Assembly (NCBI GenBank): GCA_026954325.1
Contig: JAIXKK010000182.1
Location: 1 to 40,574, forward strand
Direction of reading: 5' to 3'
Origin: Bryobacterales bacterium
GTDB taxonomy: Bacteria; Acidobacteriota; Terriglobia; Bryobacterales; Bryobacteraceae
Length of the DNA: 40,574 nt
The notes beneath the pieces were generated by a model. That model worked only from the letters and a program-made list of their open reading frames with translations, had not been told where the DNA came from and did no database searches. This document shows, piece by piece, positions 23,295 to 30,596 of this stretch. Position numbers and translations under genes: made by a program. Every line of letters starts with the position of its first letter. Within the stretch, counting starts at the first letter, position 1.

Positions 23295-25028
23295 CTAGCG
23301 CCCGGCGCCCCGCTGACGGAGGACAGCGTCCAGGTTCTGCCGCGCCGCCTGGCTGCCCGGATTGATCGCCAGCGCCTTCCGGTAGTCCTCCTCGGCCCGC
23401 TGCAACTCATTCAACATGCGGTACACATTGCCGCGGTACGTATATCCGTTGTCATAGCCCGGATCGAGCGCAATCGCCTGGTTGAGTTCCCCCAGCGCGG
23501 CCCCAGGCTCCTTCAGCTTTGCCAGGCACATGCCGATGAGCGAATGCGCGTGCGCCGTATTCTCGATCTTCGCCGCCGCGCGGAACTTTTCGAGAGCTTT
23601 CTCCGTCTGCCCCAACGCGTCATGCGTGAGCCCCCAATCGATCAGCAGCGTATAGGTGTACTCGGTCTGCCCCGTTCGCGCCGCATCCTCGAACTTCTTC
23701 AACGCCTCTTCGTAGCGCTGCTGCTCGAAGTACACCATCGCCAAATGGAAATGCGCCCTCGAGTTCCCCGGCGAGTGCGCGATCGTGTCCTCCCACAGCC
23801 GCACCGGGTCGCTCCACACCGCCGCGCGCCCATACGTCAGCCCGCCCAGTACAAACAGAATGCCCCCCGCCGCCGCAAGTTGTGATCCGCGTGAAATCGT
23901 AAGAGTGCGCGCGAAGTCGCAAACCACCAGCAGCAATCCGATGAAGGGCAGGTAGAGCCGGCGTTCCGCCACTGCGTCCTTGATAGGAACAATGGATGAC
24001 GTGGGAGCCAGCAACAGCAGAAAGACCACCAGGCCGTAAAAAGCCAGCGGATAACGCTTGCGGTAATAAAACGCCGCGCCCAACAGCGCCGCCAGGCCGA
24101 GCAGCCCCACAATGGATCCATGTTCCAGCGGCGAGTGCGAAATCGGGAAGCCGTAATCTGCATTGAGACCCACCGGAAGCACGAACAACCGCAGGTAAAT
24201 CCAGATGGCCCTCCACTGCGTGTAAAAATATTCGTACCACGCGAGGTTCTTCATCCCGAAGCCCGCCGTATTCGCCTCCACCAGCACGCGCCATACCACC
24301 CACATCCCCGCCACCGAGGCGGCGGCCATCGGTGCGTAGAGCCTCCAATTCGCCCGCACTGCCTCCACGGGCCGCTTCTCCGCGAACCACCAGTCTGTCC
24401 ATAGCAGCAGAGCGGGAAGCACGGCCGTGTGCTCCTTGCTCAGGAAGGCGGCGCCGAAGAGCGCAATCACTCCCGCCGCCGCCGGCCAGCCAATGCCGCC
24501 TTCTCTCTTATAGAGAAACAGTGTGAAGCTCGACAGGAAGAACAGCAGGCTGAAACTTTCACTCCGTCCCGCTACATACGCCACGGATTCGGTCTGAACC
24601 GGATGCAGCAGAAAAACTCCGGCCGCAAACACCGCCAACAGCACCCGCCGGTTCTCTTCCACCTTCGCCATCTCGAGGATTTTTCGGATGGCGAGAAAAG
24701 CCAGCCCGGTATTGATGAAATGCAGCAGGATGTTGATCACGTGATAGGAGAACGGCTCCGGGCCGAACAGCCGCAGGTTCAGCCAGAAGCTCAGATTCAT
24801 CAATGGCCGCGCCGTGGGCGAAAGGCTCCGGATGCCGGTCTTGAGAAAGCCGGGGTCGCGGAACGGAAGATACTCGTCGTCGAACACGAATGGGCCGTTG
24901 ACTGCCGGCCAGTAGGCCGCCAGTGCCGCCGGCAGCGCGAAACATCCCAACAGCCACACCCACAACCCCGCTGCCGGCTGCGCCTGCGGTTCAACCTTCA
25001 CCGCGGGTTTATGCTTGGCGGCTTTCAT
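23295..25028 (-). CDS. TMTC-like membrane protein with C-terminal TPR repeats
   Basis: Protein of 577 residues combining a PMT/GT-C-like membrane domain (about 20-425, some ten helices) with four or five tetratricopeptide repeats (about 440-577: NSRAHFHLAMVYFEQQRYEEALKKFEDA, EKALEKFRAAAKIENTAHAHSLIGMC, ALGELNQAIALDPGYDNGYTYRGNVY, AEEDYRKALAINPGSQAARQNL). This is the architecture of TMTC O-mannosyltransferases and related bacterial proteins. The first loop contains VNGPFVFDDEYLPFRDPGF with the paired acidic residues expected for catalysis. A later loop has AGRSESFSLLFF and SKEHTAVLPALL, also TMTC-typical. It may transfer a lipid-linked sugar to protein or glycan. Start ATG 25028 overlaps the DUF2304 gene by 20 bases. 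Confidence 0.85.
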   Translation of the reverse strand: MKAAKHKPAVKVEPQAQPAAGLWVWLLGCFALPAALAAYWPAVNGPFVFDDEYLPFRDPGFLKTGIRSLSPTARPLMNLSFWLNLRLFGPEPFSYHVINILLHFINTGLAFLAIRKILEMAKVEENRRVLLAVFAAGVFLLHPVQTESVAYVAGRSESFSLLFFLSSFTLFLYKREGGIGWPAAAGVIALFGAAFLSKEHTAVLPALLLWTDWWFAEKRPVEAVRANWRLYAPMAAASVAGMWVVWRVLVEANTAGFGMKNLAWYEYFYTQWRAIWIYLRLFVLPVGLNADYGFPISHSPLEHGSIVGLLGLAALLGAAFYYRKRYPLAFYGLVVFLLLLAPTSSIVPIKDAVAERRLYLPFIGLLLVVCDFARTLTISRGSQLAAAGGILFVLGGLTYGRAAVWSDPVRLWEDTIAHSPGNSRAHFHLAMVYFEQQRYEEALKKFEDAARTGQTEYTYTLLIDWGLTHDALGQTEKALEKFRAAAKIENTAHAHSLIGMCLAKLKEPGAALGELNQAIALDPGYDNGYTYRGNVYRMLNELQRAEEDYRKALAINPGSQAARQNLDAVLRQRGAGR

Positions 25029-25365
25029 GCTGCGACCGCAAATAGTATTCGAGAATGGCGACGCGCTGCGCGAGCGCGATGTTGGCGTCCTTGAGCGTCG
25101 AAACCGTGACCGAGAAGCGGTAAAACACCAGCAAAAAGACCACCAGCACCGCAACAATCAGCGCCAGCGGAGGATCGCCTACGCCGATCATCCTTGCCAG
25201 CCAACTCATCAGCGGCTGGGAGCGCGACAGAATCAGCATCGCCAGCCCGGCGGCGAGCCAGCTTACCGAGTATTCCACCCGGATGTGCGCGCGGCGCAGC
25301 GAACTGAGTACCGCCACGATGAGGCCGAGGCTGAAGAGAGAGAGAACGTTCGAAAGACGATCCAT
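25009..25365 (-). CDS. DUF2304 membrane protein
   Basis: Small inner-membrane protein of 118 residues with three hydrophobic segments: VLSLFSLGLIVAVLSSL, YSVSWLAAGLAMLILS and PPLALIVAVLVVFLLVFYRFS. A C-terminal coiled-coil-like helix follows (LKDANIALAQRVAILEYYL). The arrangement matches DUF2304, a family commonly encoded next to GT2 dolichyl-phosphate-mannose-synthase-like enzymes and thought to partner them. Its position 12 bases after the GT2 gene and its 20-base overlap with the TMTC-like gene support a role in one membrane glycosylation complex. No catalytic residues are evident. Confidence 0.88.
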   Translation of the reverse strand: MDRLSNVLSLFSLGLIVAVLSSLRRAHIRVEYSVSWLAAGLAMLILSRSQPLMSWLARMIGVGDPPLALIVAVLVVFLLVFYRFSVTVSTLKDANIALAQRVAILEYYLRSQHESRQA

Positions 25366-25377
25366 AAGTTCTTATTG

Positions 25378-26079
25378 TCAGCGGCGCCAGCGGTGGCGCT
25401 CAAATTTCAGGATATTCACAAACACGCCCAGTAGCACGTGGACTATGTAATATAAGGACTTAGCCGCGGTGATGGTGCTCCGTCCGCTCTGCCGCGGACG
25501 CATCCGGCAGGCTACCTCCTGAAACCGGAAGGCCCGCCGCTGCAGCACCACCAGCGCCTCGATCTCCGGATACTCGAGTGGAAAACTGCGGCTGAACAGC
25601 GCCAGCGCCTCCCGGTTGACACCAACGTAACCCGAGGTGGGATCATGCACCATCCGCCCCAGAATCGGACGCAGCATCGTGCGGAAAAAACGGATGCCCC
25701 ACGAGCGCGCCAGGCTCGTGAATTCCTGCGGGCCGCCGACGAACCGCGAGCCGATCACCATCTGGCACCCCGACTGCCGCAGCGCGTCATAAATGCGCGG
25801 AATGTCGCGCGGGTCGTGCTGTCCGTCTCCGTCCAGACGAATGACATAATCAAAGCCGAGTTCGAACGCCAGCCGGTATCCCGCCTGCACGCAGCCTCCA
25901 AGTCCCAGGTGATGGGGCAGCGAAAGAACCCGCGCCCCAGCGGCGCGCGCCACCGCCGCGGTGGAATCAGCCGAGCAATCGTCAATCACCAGAACAGGCG
26001 TACCCGGCGCCGCCTGCTGGATTTCCCGCACCACATCTCCCACGGCGCCCTCTTCATTGAGAGCGGGAACAATGATCAT
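25378..26079 (-). CDS. Glycosyltransferase family 2, DPM1-like
   Basis: Cytoplasmic-face GT-A glycosyltransferase of 233 residues, resembling dolichyl/polyprenyl-phosphate mannose or glucose synthases. Visible motifs are IIVPALNEEGAVGDVV, VLVIDDCSADST (nucleotide binding), YVIRLDGDGQHDPRDIP with the metal-binding D-x-D, and SGYVGVNREAL. It would charge a lipid phosphate with a sugar for use by the membrane GT-C enzymes downstream. The start is uncertain: ATG 26079 begins at the conserved core, while GTG 26106 overlaps the upstream stop (GTGA) and would add nine residues. I prefer 26079. Much longer upstream extensions are shadows of the next GT2 gene. Confidence 0.9.
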   Translation of the reverse strand: MIIVPALNEEGAVGDVVREIQQAAPGTPVLVIDDCSADSTAAVARAAGARVLSLPHHLGLGGCVQAGYRLAFELGFDYVIRLDGDGQHDPRDIPRIYDALRQSGCQMVIGSRFVGGPQEFTSLARSWGIRFFRTMLRPILGRMVHDPTSGYVGVNREALALFSRSFPLEYPEIEALVVLQRRAFRFQEVACRMRPRQSGRSTITAAKSLYYIVHVLLGVFVNILKFERHRWRR

Positions 26080-26102
26080 CAGCCGGTTTCCGCCGTCTCC
26101 TG

Positions 26103-27122
26103 TCACAGCGCGGCCACCTCTTTCGGCGAGATCGAATGCTGTTCGCAGATGCCGCGGAACTCCGCCGCGCTGATGCGCGCCTCCCGCATCGTCCGGCGGC
26201 GCTCCCGCAGCAGTCCGGGACCGTGCTTCAGCAGCGCGAAGTGCGCCCGCAGGATGAGGAAGATCAGGTGAACAAACGAGTGCCCTTCGCCGTGAAACCG
26301 CGCCGCCGCCCCCGAGCCTCCAAGCAGAAACAGCGTGTGCCAGTAGTAGCGCGCCAGCGTGCCGGACGGAACCTTCAGCAGCATCCGCAAGGGAAAATTC
26401 TTCACCACCACGAAGAGCCGGTTGCGCTCCACGTAATACGCCTTCAGCGCCGACACGCGGCCCGCCGTTTGCGAGTAATGATGATCCACCACGGCCCCGG
26501 CCGCGTATACGCATTGCCACCCCTGCCACACCCCTCGCAACCCCAGGTCCGTATCCTCACAGTACAGAAAAAATCTGTCGTCAAAGCCACCGGTCTCCTC
26601 GAGCATCCGCCGGCGGTAGAGCGCAGCCGATCCACTTGGCAACAAAGTCGCCCCGGAAACCGCAAACTCCTCCGGCGCGCGCCCATGACCCCGCTGTTTA
26701 CTGCTCCCGTCCCGGCACAACAGCATCCCCGCCGAATCGAGCGTTCCTTCCCCCGCCAGCGTCACCCGGCTCGCGCACATCCCCACTCGCGGCCCGCTTT
26801 CCATGGCCGCCACCAGCGCCTCCAGCCACCCCGGATGGGGCTTCGCGTCATCATTCAACACGGCGACATAGGGAGTTCGCGACCGTTTCACCGCCTGGTT
26901 CACGGCGCTTCCATAGCCGGCGTTCTCCGTGTTTTCGATGACCTCGACCTCTTGAGGCACGTTCTTGTCCCGCCGAACCGCTCCCTTGCCGCTGTTATCC
27001 ACCACCACAATTTCAAAATCCCGGCGTGTCTGATTCTCGAGGCCGCGCAGGCACTCCGCCAGCAACGCGCCCGCCTCCAACGTCGGAATCACCACTGTCG
27101 TGCAAGGAACCGGCAACTTCAA
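26103..27122 (-). CDS. Glycosyltransferase family 2, rhamnosyltransferase-like
   Basis: GT-A glycosyltransferase of 339 residues. The catalytic domain (about 5-230) has TTVVIPTLEAGALLAECLRGLENQTRRDFEIVVVDNSG, ENAGYGSAVNQAVKRS, the YVAVLNDDAKPHPGWL segment with the D-D-x metal motif and GGFDDRFFLYCEDTDLGLR containing the ED acid pair of this family. The C-terminal part has hydrophobic segments (YYWHTLFLLGG, FVHLIFLILRAHF) that may associate with the membrane. This is typical of rhamnosyl/galactofuranosyl-type transferases of surface polysaccharide clusters. It is the first gene of the leftward operon. The start is a TTG at 27122 (or TTG 27116), since no ATG is available, and it lies close to a possible -10 box. 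Confidence 0.9.
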   Translation of the reverse strand: MKLPVPCTTVVIPTLEAGALLAECLRGLENQTRRDFEIVVVDNSGKGAVRRDKNVPQEVEVIENTENAGYGSAVNQAVKRSRTPYVAVLNDDAKPHPGWLEALVAAMESGPRVGMCASRVTLAGEGTLDSAGMLLCRDGSSKQRGHGRAPEEFAVSGATLLPSGSAALYRRRMLEETGGFDDRFFLYCEDTDLGLRGVWQGWQCVYAAGAVVDHHYSQTAGRVSALKAYYVERNRLFVVVKNFPLRMLLKVPSGTLARYYWHTLFLLGGSGAAARFHGEGHSFVHLIFLILRAHFALLKHGPGLLRERRRTMREARISAAEFRGICEQHSISPKEVAAL

Positions 27123-27132
27123 ATTTTACGCT

Positions 27133-27162
27133 ATCGTATGTTCAACCCGAAGCAGCGGACAA
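27133..27162 (-). promoter_or_regulatory. Possible promoter of the glycan operon
   Basis: On the minus strand TTGTCC (27162-27157) and TACGAT (27138-27133) are 18 bases apart, which would start transcription a few bases before the TTG start of the first GT2 gene. Beside it 27162-27187 is an imperfect tandem duplication of AGCCAGGAGCTGAC. The rest of 27190-27308 shows nothing assignable. Confidence 0.3.
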
Positions 27163-27308
27163 GCCAGGAGCTGACAGCCAGGAGCTAAATACTGGCGCTT
27201 GCATCCCCCTCGCCCCCTGCATCATAATCAGTCAGCAGCCGGGTCCCGGACGCCGCCCATGCTGATTCCCCAACCCGGGCGCATGGCTGCCGCCGGTTCC
27301 TGAATTCT

Positions 27309-28658
27309 ATGCCCATTCGCCTGTTCCGCCTCCTCATCCTTTTTATGACTACCCAACCCCTCTCCGGCGCCTTCCGGCTCATCATTGTCGATCCCGGCCA
27401 CTTCCACGCCTCCCTCCTGCAGCGCGAAATGTATTCTACCCTCGATCCGCGCGTCTCGGTCTATGCCCGCCTCGGCCCGGAATTGCTCGATTACCTCAAC
27501 CGCGTCTCCCTCTTTAACGCCCGCAAGGACAACCCCACTCACTGGGATCTCGATATCCACACCGGCACGGACCCCATGGCCGCCATGCTCCATGACCATC
27601 CCGGCGATGCTGTCGTCTTCACCGGCCGCAACCGCGGCAAGATCGATCGCATCCTGGCCTCGCTCGGCGCCGGACTCCACGTCTTCGCCGACAAACCCTG
27701 GATCATCTCCCTCTCCGATCTCCCCAAGCTCGAACAGGCCCTCGACCTCGCCGATCGCAAAAGCCTCATCGGCTACGACATCATGACGGAGCGCTATGAA
27801 GTCACTTCGCTCCTTCAGCGCGCCTTCGTCAACACCCCCGAAGTGTTTGGTTCCTTCGAGAAGGGCTCCACCGGCTCGCCCGCCATCTATGCGAAAAGCA
27901 TTCATCACGTCATGAAAGTCGTCGGCGGACTCCCCCTGCGCCGCTCCGCCTGGTTCTTCGACATCGACGAATACGGCGAAGCCCTCGCCGATGTCGGTAC
28001 CCACGTCGTCGACCTCGTCCAGTGGACCGCCTTCCCCGATTCCGCCCTCGACTACCACCAGGATATTGAAGTCCTCGCCGGCCGCCACTGGCCGCTCTCC
28101 CTCACTCAGGCCCAGTTCCAACAGGTCACGGGAGAAACCGCGTTCCCCGCCTCCCTCGCCCCCCACGTCCACAACGGAAAGCTCGATTACCTCTGCAACA
28201 ACTCCGTCGATTACACCCTTCGCGGCGTGCACGTAAAACTCGAAATCCTCTGGAACTGGGAAGCCGCCCCGGGTACGGGTGACGTCTATGAAGCCTCCTT
28301 CCATGGCACTAAGGCGCGCGTCGAACTCCGCCAGGGCAAGTCCGAAAACTTCATCCCCGAAGTCTACATCGTCCCCGCGGGCCCCGATCAGCGCGCCGGT
28401 GTCTTTGCCGCCGTCCGCGACAAGGTGGCCGCCCTCCGGAAAACCTGGCCCGGCCTCGATGCCCGCGAATCCGGATCGGAAATGCGCCTGGTTATCCCTG
28501 ACAAGTATCGCGTCGGCCACGAAGCTCACTTCGCCCAGGTCGCTACGCGTTTCCTCGAATATATGCAATCGCCCAAGTCCATCCCCGCGTGGGAACGAAG
28601 CAACATGGTGGCGAAATATTTCATCTCCACCATGGGTGTGGAACTTGCCAACCGGTGA
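27309..28658 (+). CDS. Exported Gfo/Idh/MocA-like oxidoreductase
   Basis: Protein of 449 residues related to the putative-oxidoreductase C-terminal-domain branch of the Gfo/Idh/MocA superfamily. A hydrophobic N-terminus (LFRLLILFMTTQPLSG) suggests export or anchoring. The Rossmann part has FRLIIVDPGHFHASLLQREM, DAVVFTGRNRGKIDRIL and AGLHVFADKPWIISLSDLPKLEQAL, the last equivalent to the EKP segment of the family with Asp in place of Glu. The C-terminal half has ADVGTHVVDLVQW and a long beta-sheet domain (YEASFHGTKARVEL). Members occur in carbohydrate catabolism, acting on sugars or their acids with NAD(P), but the substrate is unknown. It converges on the Tat-exported protein gene with 34 bases between the stops. 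Confidence 0.78.
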   Translation: MPIRLFRLLILFMTTQPLSGAFRLIIVDPGHFHASLLQREMYSTLDPRVSVYARLGPELLDYLNRVSLFNARKDNPTHWDLDIHTGTDPMAAMLHDHPGDAVVFTGRNRGKIDRILASLGAGLHVFADKPWIISLSDLPKLEQALDLADRKSLIGYDIMTERYEVTSLLQRAFVNTPEVFGSFEKGSTGSPAIYAKSIHHVMKVVGGLPLRRSAWFFDIDEYGEALADVGTHVVDLVQWTAFPDSALDYHQDIEVLAGRHWPLSLTQAQFQQVTGETAFPASLAPHVHNGKLDYLCNNSVDYTLRGVHVKLEILWNWEAAPGTGDVYEASFHGTKARVELRQGKSENFIPEVYIVPAGPDQRAGVFAAVRDKVAALRKTWPGLDARESGSEMRLVIPDKYRVGHEAHFAQVATRFLEYMQSPKSIPAWERSNMVAKYFISTMGVELANR

Positions 28659-28692
28659 AACGCCTCCTCATGATTCCGCTTGTCCAGGGGGA

Positions 28693-30144
28693 TTACCGCC
28701 CATCTCCGGGCTTCCGCGCGCCGTTGAACGCGCCGGGCTTGGGCGTGTCCGAAGGCCAGTAATTGCTCGGATCTTCTTTCCAGGGTTTGCCGCACAGGCG
28801 CGAAATGACGCTCCACTCCGGCGCGCCCATGTCCGGATCCGGATGGAACACGAATCGTTTCAGTCCCGCTCGCCGCGATGCAGCCAGAATCCGGTATAAG
28901 TCCCGCGCGGGCATCGGATCGCCGCCATGTGGACTGCGCCCCGTGGACACCCACGCCACCACCTTCCCATCATCTCCCACCGCCGCCAAAGCCCGGCGCG
29001 TTTCCTCGTAAACCACCTTGTCGAAGAACTCATCCGGAAACCCGGCGTCCATGTCCGCCACCGTTTGAATACCCGGAAGTTCGATTCCGAACCATGCCTT
29101 CACTACCGCAAACGCGTCTGCTTCCGTGAGGCTCGGATTCCATTCCTTAATGCGCCGCGCCCAGCGCGACAACGTGCCGTACATCCCGTCAAATCCGCGG
29201 TTCCAGAAGTAGTGCTTCGGGAACAGGTAGTCGAAGTAGGGATGCATCCGCTCGTAGTCCTGCGTCGTCAGCATGGAGAATGTCGCGGTCCGCGGGATAG
29301 CCCCCAGTCTTGTTCCGCGGTTCAGCTTGCTGATCTGGGTGCGCACCGCCGCGAAATAGCCCATCGAGGTTTCCTGCCTCGCCCGCAGCCAGTACAGGGC
29401 ATCCTCGTTGATATCGAACAAGGCCAGTCCGTTCAGCACCCCGGCAGGCGAGTGATACCGGACTTGCCCGGGCGTGAGGCGGTGAAACCGCTCGCGCAAA
29501 TGCAGCATCCCGCGCTCGTAACGCGAAACATCCATGCCGAGCGCCGAAAGCCGCTGTCTTTCCCAGGCGCGCACTTCGAACAGTTCGCCGCCGTGGTGGA
29601 AAGCGAGTTCGTAGTGGTGCTCGCCGGCGCCGTCGATAATCACGCCCTGCGCCTGCGGAAAAGCATTCATCGTGTCCTGCACGGTGGCCGCGTATCCCAC
29701 CGCTCCAAACGGGTCCTCCGCCGGCGGAAGAGCGCCGCCTCTGGGGCTTACGCCGAACACCAGGATCTCCCATCCCCGCCGCGCCGCGTCGTCAAGCATC
29801 GCGTGAAAGCGCCTTTCCTTAGCCCCGTCGCGGGGCGATTCCGGCGGCGGCGTCACGCCGAAAGCCCGGTACACTTTGGGGTCGGCCGCAAAAGTGGGTT
29901 GCGCCTTGCCGTCTACCCCCACGAACTGCATGTATCCCACGATGATTCCCCGCACGCCCCCCTCGGCCCAGGCGTCGAAGATGCGCGTGTGATCGTCCAT
30001 CCAGCGTTCCAGCGGGTTGTGACAGAAAATCCAGGCGGTCATCGGATGCGCGGGAGTGCTTTGCGCCCGAACCGCCACGGCGGCCGCCAGCACGCCGGAA
30101 AACGCCCGCCGCGTGAGTGCGGCTCCACCCGGGACTCGCTGCAT
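28693..30144 (-). CDS. Tat-exported protein of unknown function, possible glycoside-hydrolase-like barrel
   Basis: Protein of 483 residues starting MQRVPGGAALTRRAFSGVLAAAVAVRA, a twin-arginine signal (TRRAFSG) followed by a hydrophobic stretch, so it is probably exported folded. The mature part begins TAWIFCHNPLERWMDDHTRIFDAWAEGGVRGIIVGYMQF and continues with alternating strand-helix segments (RGWEILVFGVSP, GVIIDGAGEHHYEL, YFDYLFPKHYFWNRGFDG, GKVVAWVSTGRSPHGGD, LKRFVFHPDPDM). It looks like a (beta/alpha)8 barrel with acidic and histidine residues at strand ends, as in glycoside hydrolases. I do not recognise a named family, and the hydrolase idea is an inference. ATG 30144 was chosen because it places the Tat motif near the N-terminus. 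Confidence 0.75.
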   Translation of the reverse strand: MQRVPGGAALTRRAFSGVLAAAVAVRAQSTPAHPMTAWIFCHNPLERWMDDHTRIFDAWAEGGVRGIIVGYMQFVGVDGKAQPTFAADPKVYRAFGVTPPPESPRDGAKERRFHAMLDDAARRGWEILVFGVSPRGGALPPAEDPFGAVGYAATVQDTMNAFPQAQGVIIDGAGEHHYELAFHHGGELFEVRAWERQRLSALGMDVSRYERGMLHLRERFHRLTPGQVRYHSPAGVLNGLALFDINEDALYWLRARQETSMGYFAAVRTQISKLNRGTRLGAIPRTATFSMLTTQDYERMHPYFDYLFPKHYFWNRGFDGMYGTLSRWARRIKEWNPSLTEADAFAVVKAWFGIELPGIQTVADMDAGFPDEFFDKVVYEETRRALAAVGDDGKVVAWVSTGRSPHGGDPMPARDLYRILAASRRAGLKRFVFHPDPDMGAPEWSVISRLCGKPWKEDPSNYWPSDTPKPGAFNGARKPGDGR

Positions 30145-30596
30145 GCCCGATACGCTAACACATTCTCGTATCCAGCGGACCCCCGCGAAACAGTCCCGGT
30201 CACTTACCGAATCAAACAAATCGCAACAGCCGGTCTAACAGGTTGAATAAAAAGGAAAAATCGATCGGAATAAGCGTCCTGTAAGACTCCCGCGCCCCGT
30301 CGAATGGAAGCCTCGCATGGCATACTCGATATAGTGCCCAAGGGAGGCGCCGGATCATTTCCGGACAAATCGGAACACCAGCGAAACACCCGTCCCGCCG
30401 TCCGGAATCCGTGTTCATCACGCGTCCAATCGGCCGTCCCGAACAAATCGGAACACTTCGGAACAGCTTTTCGAAGTGGCGGCGGGGAGAGGAGCCTGCA
30501 TCAGAAATACACCTCCAGCAATCGTGGCGATTCCTTACGGTAAGAAGGGCCGCCAAACAGATCTTCGATGCAACTGGCGTGTAAAATAATCGTCGA
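30145..30596. repeat. Non-coding region with direct and inverted repeats
   Basis: This 452-base gap separates two divergent genes and has no convincing CDS. It contains an 18-base direct repeat with one mismatch (30361-30378 and 30439-30456, core ACAAATCGGAACAC, spacing 78 bases). A perfect 8-bp inverted repeat overlaps the first copy (TTCCGGAC 30359-30366, GTCCGGAA 30400-30407). Base composition is less GC-rich around 30230-30270. A TAAAAT at 30582-30587 is a possible -10 box nine bases before the acyl-CoA synthetase ATG. The repeats could be operators or remnants of a mobile element. Confidence 0.5.

Noticed and set aside
27228..28568. 446-codon minus-strand open frame
   Set aside because: Complement shadow of the oxidoreductase gene, with Gly/Asp/Glu-rich composition and no domain.
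28927..30246. 439-codon plus-strand open frame
   Set aside because: Complement shadow of the Tat-exported protein, which has a proper signal and plausible composition.
30212..30556. Minus-strand frame in the intergenic desert with repeated VPIC segments
   Set aside because: The repetition comes only from the 18-base DNA repeat. There is no ribosome-binding site and no domain, so I treat it as non-coding.
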